Below, in pieces: positions 1 through 8,249 of a stretch of 13,068 nt of DNA. Under the pieces are notes generated by a model. It had not been told where the DNA came from. It searched no databases and saw only the letters and a list, made by a program, of their open reading frames with translations. Made by a program: the position numbers and the translations under genes. Origin of the DNA: an uncultured Clostridia bacterium (GTDB lineage Bacteria; Bacillota; Clostridia; Christensenellales; Pumilibacteraceae); contig CAMUAL010000038.1 of NCBI GenBank assembly GCA_947086925.1, positions 1-13,068 on the forward strand, read 5' to 3'. How positions within the stretch are numbered: position 1 is the first letter of the stretch; every line of letters starts with the position of its first letter.

Positions 1-4
1 TTTA

Positions 5-1336
5 TTAAAACGGAAAGCGGCGTCCGCCTTTCCCCATTTTACCGTTTTTCATCATCTTCATCATGCCCTTTGTCTGTTCGAACTGCTTTAACAGCTGATT
101 TACGTCCTGAATCGACGTGCCGCTACCTGCCGCTATACGTTTGCGGCGCGACGCTTTTATTACGTCGGGATGTTCTCGCTCATACATAGTCATTGATTTG
201 ATTATTGCCTTAAACCGCTCTATCCGCGCCTCGTCGACGTCTTTTTCCGAAATCTTCACGTTATTCGGAAGCCCGGGAATCATAGACATCAGCTCGGATA
301 TATTGCCCATTTTTTTGAGTTGCTCGAACTGCACCAAAAAGTCGTCTAACGTAAATGCCGATTCTCGCAACTTCTTTTCGAGTTTAAGCATTTCTTCTTC
401 GGTTACAGCCGACTGAGCCTTTTCTATAAGCGTAAGGACATCGCCCATGCCGAGAATACGCGACGCCATACGGTCGGGATAAAACGGTTCTATGTCGCTC
501 GTTTTTTCGCCCGTACCGCAGAATTTAATCGGCTTGCCCGTTACCGCCTTTATCGAGAGTGCCGCGCCTCCGCGGGTGTCGCCGTCGAGCTTTGTCAAGA
601 TTACGCCGCTCACGTCCAAACGCTCGTTAAAGGTTTTGGCTACGTTTGCCGCCTCCTGACCCGTCATAGCGTCTACCGTAAGCAGAATCTCGGTGGGATT
701 AACCGCCTTTTTGATTTCTTCAAGCTCGCGCATGAGTTCTTCGTTTATTTGAAGTCTTCCCGCCGTGTCGATTATAAGCGTATCGCATCCGCGGCTGAGA
801 GTTTCCTCTACCGCAAGTTTGGCGGTTTTTACGGGGTCTTTGTCACCGCGCTCGAACACTTCGGTGTTTACGCTTTTACCCACGACTTTAAGCTGATTTA
901 TAGCCGCGGGACGGTAAACGTCGCACGCCGCCAAAAGCGGCTTTTTTCCCTGCTTGCGAAGCAACTGCGAAAGTTTGCCGCACATAGTGGTTTTGCCTGC
1001 GCCCTGCAACCCAACCATCATTATTACGGTGGGCAGTTTGCTCGAAACTCCGAGCTTCGCGTTTGTAGAGCCCATAAGCTCGATAAGCTCGTCGTTTACA
1101 ACCTTTACAACCTGCTGACCGGGGGTAAGACTGTTTAATATCTGCTCGCCTACGGCTTTTTCGCTTACGCGGGCTATAAAATCTTTAACCACGCCGAAGT
1201 TTACGTCCGCTTCCAAAAGAGCTACTCGTATTTCACGCATAGCCTGCTTTATTTCAAGCTCGCTGAGCTTTCCGCGAGCTTTCATTTTGCTGAAAATATG
1301 ATTGAGTTTTTCGCTGAGGCTACCGAACAGTCCCAT
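5..1336 (-). CDS. ffh: Signal recognition particle GTPase Ffh (SRP54)
   Basis: Ffh binds 4.5S/6S SRP RNA and the signal sequences of nascent membrane proteins, and docks with FtsY to deliver ribosomes to the Sec translocon. The 443-residue protein is full length. An N-terminal helical domain is followed by the SRP GTPase domain: G1 GLQGAGKTT at about 109-117, DVYRPAA at 139-145, DTAGR at 190-194 and TKLDGDTRGG at 248-257. The C-terminal M domain (about 300-443) ends in a methionine-, lysine- and glycine-rich tail (GMMKMMKNGKMGKGG) typical of the family. The ATG at 1334-1336 has a strong AAGGAG site 5 nt upstream. The start lies inside the end of ylxM (17-bp overlap), so the two are co-transcribed and probably translationally coupled. 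The stop is TAA at 5-7, at the window edge. Confidence 0.98.
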   Translation of the reverse strand: MGLFGSLSEKLNHIFSKMKARGKLSELEIKQAMREIRVALLEADVNFGVVKDFIARVSEKAVGEQILNSLTPGQQVVKVVNDELIELMGSTNAKLGVSSKLPTVIMMVGLQGAGKTTMCGKLSQLLRKQGKKPLLAACDVYRPAAINQLKVVGKSVNTEVFERGDKDPVKTAKLAVEETLSRGCDTLIIDTAGRLQINEELMRELEEIKKAVNPTEILLTVDAMTGQEAANVAKTFNERLDVSGVILTKLDGDTRGGAALSIKAVTGKPIKFCGTGEKTSDIEPFYPDRMASRILGMGDVLTLIEKAQSAVTEEEMLKLEKKLRESAFTLDDFLVQFEQLKKMGNISELMSMIPGLPNNVKISEKDVDEARIERFKAIIKSMTMYEREHPDVIKASRRKRIAAGSGTSIQDVNQLLKQFEQTKGMMKMMKNGKMGKGGRRFPF

Positions 1337-1640
1337 ATTTACTCCTTATGAAATCTTCCAAATCGGCAACGGATTCGGAGTTTTCTCCGCCGAGCATACG
1401 GATTTTTCCGTTAAGCTCTTTGATAAACGTATAAACACCCAACTTACTTTCGTAATCCGCAAGACTCTCCTCCGCCTGTTTAACCGCAAAGTGCACGGCT
1501 TGTCTGCTTATGCCCGCATTGTCCGCAATTTCCGAAAGGGAAAAATCGCGCTCGTAATAGTCGGCAAGTATGTCTCGCTGTTTTGCGGTAAGCATGTTTC
1601 CGTAAATATCCATAAGTGCAAGATAATACAAATCTTTCAA
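1320..1640 (-). CDS. ylxM: YlxM/p13-family helix-turn-helix protein, SRP-associated
   Basis: This is a 106-residue member of the UPF0122 (YlxM/p13) family. These small proteins are encoded beside ffh in Firmicutes and are thought to modulate SRP. A sigma-region-4-like helix-turn-helix spans about residues 34-56 (SLSEIADNAGISRQAVHFAVKQAE). The LALMDIYGNMLTAKQRDIL segment matches the usual N-terminus of the family. The start is TTG at 1638-1640, with a weak GGCGGT about 6 nt upstream. The next ATG, nine codons in, would remove part of the conserved start and has no ribosome site. The gene overlaps ffh by 17 bp. A consensus promoter lies about 55 bp upstream, so ylxM-ffh forms its own transcription unit even though ftsY precedes it on the same strand. 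Confidence 0.93.
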   Translation of the reverse strand: MKDLYYLALMDIYGNMLTAKQRDILADYYERDFSLSEIADNAGISRQAVHFAVKQAEESLADYESKLGVYTFIKELNGKIRMLGGENSESVADLEDFIRSKYGTVR

Positions 1641-1664
1641 ATGCTTACCGCCGAGTAAAAATAT

Positions 1665-1690
1665 AGTGTAAAGTAAAATTACTTTACACT
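1665..1690. promoter_or_regulatory. 26-bp near-perfect palindrome over the ylxM-ffh transcription start
   Basis: Two 12-bp arms, AGTGTAAAGTAA and TTACTTTACACT, are separated by only 2 bp. The element begins about 4 bp downstream of the -10 box of the ylxM promoter, so it covers the expected transcription start and the first bases of the mRNA. The position fits a repressor operator. The alternative is a 5'-end RNA hairpin that stabilises the message or pauses polymerase. The AT-rich arms and the T-rich stretch after it make a weak terminator a third reading. I do not recognise the motif as belonging to a known regulator. Confidence 0.6.
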
Positions 1691-1694
1691 ACGT

Positions 1695-1723
1695 ATTATA
1701 ACTTTATTTATATTCGATGTCAA
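1695..1723 (-). promoter_or_regulatory. Consensus promoter for ylxM-ffh
   Basis: On the minus strand, TTGACA (1718-1723) and TATAAT (1695-1700) are separated by exactly 17 bp of AT-rich spacer, a perfect housekeeping-sigma promoter. The expected start is near 1688, inside the palindrome at 1665-1690. It lies in the 111-bp gap between ftsY and ylxM and is the only strong promoter seen between smc and ffh. Confidence 0.85.
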
Positions 1724-1751
1724 GCGTTTAACGTGAACTTATTGCGGAAAC

Positions 1752-2651
1752 TTACTCTATAATAGCGTCGATAAAATCGTGAGAATCGAAATCTTCGAGG
1801 TCGTCTATACCTTCGCCCACGCCGACGTATACAACCGGAACGCTAAGTTGCCCCGCAATGGCAAGCACCACTCCCCCTTTTGCGGTACCGTCGAGTTTCG
1901 TGAGAATAATGCCGTCTATGTCTATTGCCTCGTTGAAAATATCGACTTGCGTAACGGCGTTTTGTCCCGTTGTGGCGTCAAGGACTATATAATTAAGATA
2001 CATACAATCGGGGTATTCGCGCTCTATTATGCGGCTGATTTTTTTCAGCTCGTCCATTAAGTTCTTTTTGTTGTGAAGTCTGCCTGCGGTATCGACGAGC
2101 AAAACGTCGGTATGCTTGCTCTTTGCGCTTGCTATTGCGTCGTACACAACGGCTCCGGGGTCTGCGCCCTCGGCATGCTTTACAATTCGCACACCCGCTC
2201 GCTCCGCCCAAACCGTAAGTTGGTCGGCGGCGGCGGCACGGAAAGTATCTGCGGCAACTATCGTAACGCTTTTACCCTCATTTTTGAACTTTTTGGCAAG
2301 CTTGCCGATTGCCGTGGTTTTGCCTACGCCGTTTACTCCCGCTACAAGCAGTACAAGCGGATATTCATACTCGGGAACTTCGTTCTCGTCCAAAATATCA
2401 ACCATAAGCTGTTTGAGTTCGTCTTTGACCTCGGCTGTGTCGCGAATATGTTTTTCGTCGATTACGTCGCGGAGATTGTCCATAATGTTCTCCACAGTTT
2501 CCGCGCCTATATCGGACGAAATAAGTGCCATTTCGAGCTCGTCGTAAAAATCATCGTTTAAAACGCCGCCCGTAAAAAGCTTGTTGAGCTTATACGCTAT
2601 CGCCTCTTTTGTCTTTTTGAGTTTTTCTTTGATTTTCGAAAAGAATCCCAT
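1752..2651 (-). CDS. ftsY: Signal recognition particle receptor FtsY
   Basis: FtsY is the membrane-associated SRP receptor GTPase that pairs with Ffh to release ribosomes at the translocon. The 299-residue protein has a short basic, lysine-rich amphipathic N-terminus (MGFFSKIKEKLKKTKEAI) rather than the long acidic A domain of enterobacteria, as usual in Firmicutes. It then has the N domain and the G domain: G1 GVNGVGKTT at 105-113, DTFRAAA at 135-141, DTAGR at 187-191 and TKLDGTAKGG at 251-260. The ATG at 2649-2651 has GGGAG about 9 nt upstream. The gene follows smc after a 69-bp gap with no obvious promoter or terminator, so it is probably co-transcribed with smc. Its partner ffh lies downstream behind a separate promoter. 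Confidence 0.98.
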   Translation of the reverse strand: MGFFSKIKEKLKKTKEAIAYKLNKLFTGGVLNDDFYDELEMALISSDIGAETVENIMDNLRDVIDEKHIRDTAEVKDELKQLMVDILDENEVPEYEYPLVLLVAGVNGVGKTTAIGKLAKKFKNEGKSVTIVAADTFRAAAADQLTVWAERAGVRIVKHAEGADPGAVVYDAIASAKSKHTDVLLVDTAGRLHNKKNLMDELKKISRIIEREYPDCMYLNYIVLDATTGQNAVTQVDIFNEAIDIDGIILTKLDGTAKGGVVLAIAGQLSVPVVYVGVGEGIDDLEDFDSHDFIDAIIE

Positions 2652-2720
2652 ACAAATACGCTCCCGTATTTTTTCGTATTTAAATTTTTTGCGCCCATAT
2701 TACGCACAAAACGGCGGCTG

Positions 2721-5700
2721 TTACTGTTGTCCTTCCTCGAACTTCATAGCCTCGCTCAGTTTAACCGAAACTATTTTACTTACACCCTTTTCTTCCATGG
2801 TCACGCCGTATAAGCTGTCGGCGAGCTCCATTGTGGGTTTACGGTGAGTTATAACTATAAACTGTGTTTCTTCGGAGAATCTGCGCAAATATTTTGCGAA
2901 TCTGCCCGCGTTGGCATCGTCGAGCGCAGCCTCGATTTCGTCGAGAACGCAAAACGGCATCGGTTTAAGACGGAGTATTGCAAAAAGTATCGCAATGGCG
3001 GTAAGCGCACGTTCGCCGCCCGACAGCAACGAAATGCTTTGAAGTCGCTTTTCGGGAGGCTGTGCAACTATTTCGATACCGGCGTCCAAAGGATTTTCGC
3101 TGTCCAAAAGCAATAAGTCGGCATTGCCGCCGTCAAACAACTCTTTGAAAATCTTTACGAAGTTTACTCTTATCTGCTCGAATCTTTCGGTGAATTTATC
3201 GAGCATTTCGGCACTGAGCTCGTTTATAATCTTTATAAGGTCGGCCTCGGCTTTTACAAGGTCTTCTTTTTGCACGTCCATTTCGTGATAGCCCGCGTAC
3301 ATTTCCTGACACTGCTGTATCGCGTCAAGATTTACATGCCCGAGCGCGTTCATTTGCCGCGTAAGCCTGTTAGCTTCGGTTACGCCCTTAGTCAAATCGT
3401 AATTTTCTTCTTTAAACGGCAGGCAGTCGTTGTATTCGAGGTTGTAATCGGTTTTAACCTTTTCCTGCATCTGCTCTATATCGGTATCGACCTTTAAAAG
3501 TTGCATTTCTTCACGACTCTTTTTTTCGTGAAGCTGTTGCAATTCGTTTATAAGATTCATACGCTTGCCGTCAAGCTCGGCAAGAAGATTCTGCACCTCG
3601 CGCTTGTAGTCGTCGAGATTCGAAAGCTTATATCTGATTTCCTTTACGCGTTTAGAGTCGCCCTCGCCTCCCGCATTTACGGAAGACGTGATTTCGGCAT
3701 CGAGCTGAGCGATAATCCTGTCGTTATCGGCTATCTGCATATTGCCGTATTCGAGCTTAGACGAGATGTTTTCAAGATTCTGTTTAAGACGCGCAAGCTC
3801 CGAATCGGACGTTGCGAGTTTGCCTTCGAGGGTGTTCACCTGTACGCGCGACGCAGTCATTTTTGTATGCAGTTCGTCGCGAGTCTTTCTCAGCGCGTCG
3901 AATTGATGACGCTGTTCTTCACCGCTCTCGTTTGCACTGTCCTTTTTACCGCGCACAATCTGCTCCAACGATTCCACGCTGTCGAAATCGTGCGTTATGG
4001 ACTCTATACGCGCGTTTGCCGTATCGTACGCGCTTTTAAGTCCGTCGAGCTCAATGTTTAATTCCTCTATGCTCGCTTCCAACTTATTGTAAGTTTCGGC
4101 ACGTGTGACTATTTCAAGTTCCGTTTTATGCACGGCGTTGCTCTTTTCGCGTATGAGTTCGCTCGTTTCACGCTGTTGCTCGGCGCATTTGTCGCGCTCG
4201 GCATTAAGTTCGCTGAGCGACTTATCCATGTTATCGAGCTGAGCTTTGAGAGTTTCGATTTCTTTTTCGTAACCGAACACGTTGGTTGTATCCGACTTTT
4301 TGCTGCCGCCCGTAATAGAGCCGTGCGGCGACAGTACTTCGCCGTCGCAAGTAACTATTTTAAATCCGTAACGCGCTTTTCTCGCAAGCAAAACGGCGTT
4401 ATCCATATTGTCGACAACAACGGTGTTGCCCAAAAGGCCCTCTAACACAGCCGAGTATTTTTTATCGTAGCTTATCAGGTTTACGGCGATTCCGCAAACG
4501 CCTTTTTCGCCGAGAAGTCCGCGGTATTCTGAATCGAGCGAACGAGGCTTTGCCGACGAAATCGGCAAAAACGTGGCTCTGCCGCTCTTTGTGCTTTTAA
4601 GATAGTTTATAAGATATTTGGCGTCTTCTTCGGTGCGTGTAACTATATTCTGCACAGCGTTTCCGAGAGCTGTTTCGATTGCGGTTTCGTAACCGCTGTT
4701 TACGCTTATGAGCGACGCTACAACCCCCTCTATATGCGAAGAAAGTTCGCGGTTTTGTTTAGCTTCGCTTAAAAGCTTTTTAACGCTGTAAGCAAAACCT
4801 TCGTAAGACTGCTGCATTTCGGTGAGCATCTTATGACGGGTTTTGGTCATGTAATATTTCGCGCTTACCGAATCTATTTTTTCGGCGGCGGCATTTATTG
4901 CCGCAACGCAATCGTTATTCTTTGCGTACAGCGCGTCGAGTTCACCGGTAAGCGTATTCTTACGCAAAATAAAATCGTCCGCTTCCGTCTTTACTTTGTC
5001 GCGTTCGCTCTCGGCGGCGGCAATCTTTTCGGCAATAACCTCTATACGCTTGCTTAAATCCGCGCTCTGAGCCTGCAAGCCCTCGCGCTCGGCTACAAGA
5101 CGCGACATATTCGAGCGGATTTCGGTAAGCTTGTCCATTGCTTCGACCACCGCTCGGTGATTGGATTCGACCTCGCCCTCGCCCTGCACGATTGTTTCGA
5201 CTAAGGCTATATATTCTTTATCGTACTTATCCGCCTCTACGCGTGCCGCGGCAAGCTCTGCCGAAATCGACTCAATCTGTTCCGTGCCCGCGGCTATGAA
5301 CTGCTCGGTTTGCTCGTAATCGGTATTAAGCTGTTGCTGTTCCGCCGTGAGTCGCTCGTTTTGACTGTTTAAGTATCCGAGACGTTCTTTTAAAACCTTT
5401 ACTTCGCCCGCCGCTTTTTCGATTCCTACGGTAAGTTCCAACAATTCGTCGCGCAACGAATTTATGGATTTATCGGTATCGCCTAAGCTTTCCATTGTTT
5501 CGTTGTACTTAGCGGTTGCCTCGTCGCACTCTTTCTGACGCAAATCTATGTTTTCGCATACCCCGTTAAGCCTGTCCTGAATTGCGCCCTTTGCCTGACT
5601 TGCCGAATCGAACTGATGTATGTATATGTTTATTTCGTGCGTTTTAAGTTTGTCGCGCAGTTCGAGCCACTTGCGCGCGTTTTCCGACTGACGTGTAAGA

Positions 5701-6314
5701 GGTTCGAGAAGGCTTGCCTTTTCACGCAGAATATCCTCGACGCGCACAATATTTTCGCGAGTTCGGGCAAGCTTACGCTCGGCGTCGGTTTTGCGAGCCT
5801 TGAACTTCGATATTCCCGCGGCTTCTTCGAATATCGCACGTCTGTCTTCGGGCTTTGCTCTGAGAAGTTCCTCGATTCTGCCCTGTCCTATTATAGAATA
5901 TCCCTCGCGTCCCATGCCGCTGTCGCGAAGCAAATCGGTTATGTCTTTAAGTCGGCACTGCTGTTTATTCAAGCAGTACTCGCTTTCGCCGCTACGGTAA
6001 AGTTTACGTGAAATAACAACCTCGTCGTAATCGAGCGACGGAAAAAGCTTTTCGGTATTGTCGAAGTACAAGTTTACTTCACAGTACGAAAGCGATTTGC
6101 GGTTTTCGGTACCGTTGAATATAACGTCCTGCATGGAATTGCCGCGCAAAAGCTTCGCCGATTGCTCGCCGAGCACCCAACGAATCGAGTCCGCTACGTT
6201 GCTTTTTCCGCAACCGTTCGGACCTACTATTGCGGTAACGCCCGCACCGAATTTAACTTCCAGCCTATCCGCAAAGGATTTAAAACCGGCTACTTCCAAC
6301 TTTTTGAATTTCAA
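2721..6314 (-). CDS. smc: Chromosome segregation protein SMC
   Basis: SMC is the ATPase of the bacterial condensin complex (with ScpA and ScpB) and organises and separates chromosomes. At 1197 residues it has normal SMC length and full architecture. An N-terminal ATPase half carries Walker A GPNGCGKSN at 31-39, followed by a long coiled coil. A globular hinge lies at roughly 505-672, followed by the returning coiled coil. The C-terminal half carries signature LSGGE at about 1097-1101 and Walker B FCVLDE at about 1121-1126. The start is TTG at 6312-6314: an in-frame TAA lies six codons upstream, no ATG intervenes, AAAGGA lies about 8 nt upstream, and MKFKKLEVAGFKSFAD matches the family start. 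It follows rnc by 67 bp. Confidence 0.98.
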   Translation of the reverse strand: MKFKKLEVAGFKSFADRLEVKFGAGVTAIVGPNGCGKSNVADSIRWVLGEQSAKLLRGNSMQDVIFNGTENRKSLSYCEVNLYFDNTEKLFPSLDYDEVVISRKLYRSGESEYCLNKQQCRLKDITDLLRDSGMGREGYSIIGQGRIEELLRAKPEDRRAIFEEAAGISKFKARKTDAERKLARTRENIVRVEDILREKASLLEPLTRQSENARKWLELRDKLKTHEINIYIHQFDSASQAKGAIQDRLNGVCENIDLRQKECDEATAKYNETMESLGDTDKSINSLRDELLELTVGIEKAAGEVKVLKERLGYLNSQNERLTAEQQQLNTDYEQTEQFIAAGTEQIESISAELAAARVEADKYDKEYIALVETIVQGEGEVESNHRAVVEAMDKLTEIRSNMSRLVAEREGLQAQSADLSKRIEVIAEKIAAAESERDKVKTEADDFILRKNTLTGELDALYAKNNDCVAAINAAAEKIDSVSAKYYMTKTRHKMLTEMQQSYEGFAYSVKKLLSEAKQNRELSSHIEGVVASLISVNSGYETAIETALGNAVQNIVTRTEEDAKYLINYLKSTKSGRATFLPISSAKPRSLDSEYRGLLGEKGVCGIAVNLISYDKKYSAVLEGLLGNTVVVDNMDNAVLLARKARYGFKIVTCDGEVLSPHGSITGGSKKSDTTNVFGYEKEIETLKAQLDNMDKSLSELNAERDKCAEQQRETSELIREKSNAVHKTELEIVTRAETYNKLEASIEELNIELDGLKSAYDTANARIESITHDFDSVESLEQIVRGKKDSANESGEEQRHQFDALRKTRDELHTKMTASRVQVNTLEGKLATSDSELARLKQNLENISSKLEYGNMQIADNDRIIAQLDAEITSSVNAGGEGDSKRVKEIRYKLSNLDDYKREVQNLLAELDGKRMNLINELQQLHEKKSREEMQLLKVDTDIEQMQEKVKTDYNLEYNDCLPFKEENYDLTKGVTEANRLTRQMNALGHVNLDAIQQCQEMYAGYHEMDVQKEDLVKAEADLIKIINELSAEMLDKFTERFEQIRVNFVKIFKELFDGGNADLLLLDSENPLDAGIEIVAQPPEKRLQSISLLSGGERALTAIAILFAILRLKPMPFCVLDEIEAALDDANAGRFAKYLRRFSEETQFIVITHRKPTMELADSLYGVTMEEKGVSKIVSVKLSEAMKFEEGQQ

Positions 6315-6381
6315 GCTAAACGTCCTTTATGGCAAAATTGTATCGATTCGGAAATTATTGTACCAAAATCTCTTTAAAAAA

Positions 6382-6846
6382 TCAACCGATTATGTCGGTC
6401 GATTTTATTTTATCCAATAAATGTATTTTTACGAACGAACGCGCCGAATCGAGCCCGCCGTCTAAGTAAATTGCACCCAAAACGGACTCGCATATGTCAG
6501 AAACCGGTTTTTCTCCGAATCCCGACAACTGAACTTTTGCGCCCTTTCCCATACGGTAAAAATCGAGAAGTCCCATGTCGCGCACGGCATGGCACAGCGG
6601 AGTTCTGGATACAAGCGTTTTTCTGACTTCCGTAAGCGTGCCTTCGTCGTCGGGGCAAACCGAATACAGATATTCCGCAACGATAAGATTAAGAACGCTG
6701 TCACCGAGATATTCGAGTCTGCCGTTACTTATACCGCCGTTTTCGTTTACGTATGATTTGTGCGTAAGAGCGCACACAAGCAACGATTTGTCCGCAAAAG
6801 TATAGCCTATCGCCTTTTCCGCCGCCGCAATAATATCACTGTTCAT
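6382..6846 (-). CDS. rnc: Ribonuclease III, catalytic domain only (no dsRBD)
   Basis: RNase III cuts double-stranded RNA, including rRNA precursors. This protein is 154 residues, against about 220-240 for usual bacterial RNase III. The signature NGRLEYLGD lies at 41-49, and the four metal-binding acidic residues appear intact: E45, D49, D117 and E120 (in DICESVLGAIYLDGG). The protein ends just after the catalytic domain. Only 67 bp separate its stop from smc, so the dsRNA-binding domain is absent rather than frameshifted. It is longer than typical Mini-III and has the standard RNase III signature. The position between plsX and smc is the usual one for rnc. The ATG lies inside the end of plsX (11-bp overlap) with no strong ribosome site, suggesting translational coupling. 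Confidence 0.9.
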   Translation of the reverse strand: MNSDIIAAAEKAIGYTFADKSLLVCALTHKSYVNENGGISNGRLEYLGDSVLNLIVAEYLYSVCPDDEGTLTEVRKTLVSRTPLCHAVRDMGLLDFYRMGKGAKVQLSGFGEKPVSDICESVLGAIYLDGGLDSARSFVKIHLLDKIKSTDIIG

Positions 6847-7867
6847 TTGCGATTTCGTCCGTGATTTCTTTCATTTTTTCAAGCTCGGCTTTTATGCCGT
6901 TCGGCAAATCGGCTTCAACCATTTTTTTGACCTGCCTAAGCGCGGCAAGCACCGCCGCGGGATTTGCCGCGCCATGCGCTTTTACAACCACTTTGCTTAT
7001 TCCCAAAAAAGGCGCGCCGCCGTACGCGTTGTAATCCATTTCGGCTTTAAGCTTTTTAAAAGCCTTTTTCATGAACAGTGCCCCGAACTTTGCCGACGCC
7101 GAACTCATAATGGCATGTTTAAGTTCGCTCATAACCATCATAGCCGCGCCTTCGGTGGATTTGAGCAGTACGTTACCCACAAATCCGTCGGCAACAAGAA
7201 TATCGTATTCGCCGCTAAGCGCGTCGCGCGCCTCCATGTTGCCCGCAAAGTTAATGGGCAACTTGCCGAGAATCTCGAACACTTCTTTTGTGAGAGCGTT
7301 GCCCTTGTGGTCCTCTACGCCCACCGAAACAAGCCCGACACGCGGATTTTCCACGCCGTAAACCGAGCGCATATAACACACAGCCATAAGTGCGAACTGC
7401 GTAAGAAATTCCGCTCGGCAGTCTACGTTTGCGCCGCAGTCGATAAGACACACCTTTCCGCCGCCCTTTGTGGGAAGAAGCGGAGCAAGCGCGGGGCGCA
7501 TAACGCCGTTTAACCTGCCCACTTTAAGCACCGCGCCGGTAAGCACCGCGCCGGTACTTCCCGAGCTTATCATGCCGCAAATATCATCGTCGGTTTTAAG
7601 AAGGTCAAACGCCTTTACCATAGACGATTCTTTTTTCGCGCGGATTGCCGCCGTAGGCGATTCGTCATTCGAAATAACGTCGGGCGCATGTTCTACGCTT
7701 ACCCGAGAACCGTCGAATTTATACTTTGCGAGCTCGGCATTGAGTTGCTCAGAGTCACCCGTAAAAACAATCTCCGTTCCCGTAGTTTCGTTAATAAAAT
7801 CTATGCCGCCGCGAACCTGCGCCTGCGGAGAGTTGTCGCCTCCGAATGCGTCGATAACTATTTTCAT
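6836..7867 (-). CDS. plsX: Phosphate acyltransferase PlsX
   Basis: PlsX converts acyl-ACP and phosphate to acyl-phosphate, which PlsY uses for the first acylation of glycerol-3-phosphate in membrane phospholipid synthesis. It is a peripheral membrane enzyme. At 343 residues it has full family length, with the N-terminal MKIVIDAFGGDNSP motif and a glycine-rich SSGSTGAVLTGA segment corresponding to the family SAGNTGAL region. The ATG at 7865-7867 has GGGAGGT 8 nt upstream. The 3' end overlaps rnc by 11 bp. In many Firmicutes acpP (acyl carrier protein) and fab genes lie between plsX and rnc, and here they are absent. A strong hairpin terminator separates plsX from rpmF, and I see no convincing plsX promoter in the 50 bp between. 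Confidence 0.97.
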   Translation of the reverse strand: MKIVIDAFGGDNSPQAQVRGGIDFINETTGTEIVFTGDSEQLNAELAKYKFDGSRVSVEHAPDVISNDESPTAAIRAKKESSMVKAFDLLKTDDDICGMISSGSTGAVLTGAVLKVGRLNGVMRPALAPLLPTKGGGKVCLIDCGANVDCRAEFLTQFALMAVCYMRSVYGVENPRVGLVSVGVEDHKGNALTKEVFEILGKLPINFAGNMEARDALSGEYDILVADGFVGNVLLKSTEGAAMMVMSELKHAIMSSASAKFGALFMKKAFKKLKAEMDYNAYGGAPFLGISKVVVKAHGAANPAAVLAALRQVKKMVEADLPNGIKAELEKMKEITDEIANEQ

Positions 7868-7920
7868 TTATATATACCTCCCAAAACCCTGCGCGGGTGT
7901 GACGCAATACGCCACCGAAT

Positions 7921-7956
7921 AAAACGACTCCGCAAGATAGACTGCGGAGTCGGTTT
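7921..7956 (-). terminator. Intrinsic terminator after rpmF
   Basis: A perfect 10-bp inverted repeat (CGACTCCGCA at 7925-7934, TGCGGAGTCG at 7943-7952) encloses an 8-nt loop. On the minus strand it is followed by TTTTATT, and on the plus strand by GGTTTTA, so it could act in both directions. It ends the rpmF transcript 22 bp after the stop codon. Read-through, or a weak promoter just downstream, would be needed to express plsX. Confidence 0.8.
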
Positions 7957-7973
7957 TAAAGCGTTTTCGAAAA

Positions 7974-8162
7974 TTATTCTTTGTCTTGCTTAATGTCAAT
8001 CTTTTTAACACCGTCATAGTATCCGCAATTCTTGCAAACTCTATGATTAAGCTTCATTTCATGACACTGAGGACATTCACTAATAGAAGGACTTTTAATC
8101 TTCCAATTAGCAAAACGTGAATTACCCTGTTGTTTTGACGCTTTATGCTTGGGTACTGCCAT
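7974..8162 (-). CDS. rpmF: 50S ribosomal protein L32
   Basis: L32 is a small protein of the large ribosomal subunit. The product is 62 residues and starts with the family motif MAVPKHKASK. It has two CxxC pairs (C30/C33 and C43/C46) that form the zinc ribbon, so this is the zinc-binding paralogue type. I chose the ATG at 8160-8162 because GGAGGTG lies 6 nt upstream. The in-frame GTG at 8171 falls inside that site and would add three residues not seen in the family. A consensus promoter lies 42 bp upstream and a hairpin terminator follows, so rpmF is probably largely monocistronic. The frequent upstream partner yceD (DUF177) is absent. Confidence 0.97.
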   Translation of the reverse strand: MAVPKHKASKQQGNSRFANWKIKSPSISECPQCHEMKLNHRVCKNCGYYDGVKKIDIKQDKE

Positions 8163-8203
8163 TTTTAGCACCTCCTATTAACGAATTTCAATCATGCTTT
8201 AAC

Positions 8204-8232
8204 ATTATACATATTTGACGTAAACTTGTCAA
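8204..8232 (-). promoter_or_regulatory. Consensus promoter for rpmF
   Basis: On the minus strand, TTGACA (8227-8232) and TATAAT (8204-8209) are separated by 17 bp, with a perfect match in both boxes. The expected start is near 8197, about 35 nt before the rpmF ATG. It begins only 18 bp after the stop of the SPL-family gene. No terminator is visible between them, so read-through from the suf operon is possible. Confidence 0.88.
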
Positions 8233-8249
8233 ACAATTTAGCGCGAATT

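Noticed and set aside
749..1138. Plus-strand open frames inside ffh, ftsY, smc and plsX
   Set aside because: They are antisense to clearly conserved genes, carry no recognisable domains, and have no operon context.
6315..6381. Frameshifted remnant of the RNase III dsRNA-binding domain
   Set aside because: Only 67 bp are available, no dsRBD-like residues appear in any frame, and the region includes the smc ribosome site.
7525..7554. 15-bp tandem duplication inside plsX
   Set aside because: It encodes GAVLTGAVL, matching the normal GAxxxGA pattern of PlsX at unchanged length, so it reflects the protein motif and not an insertion.
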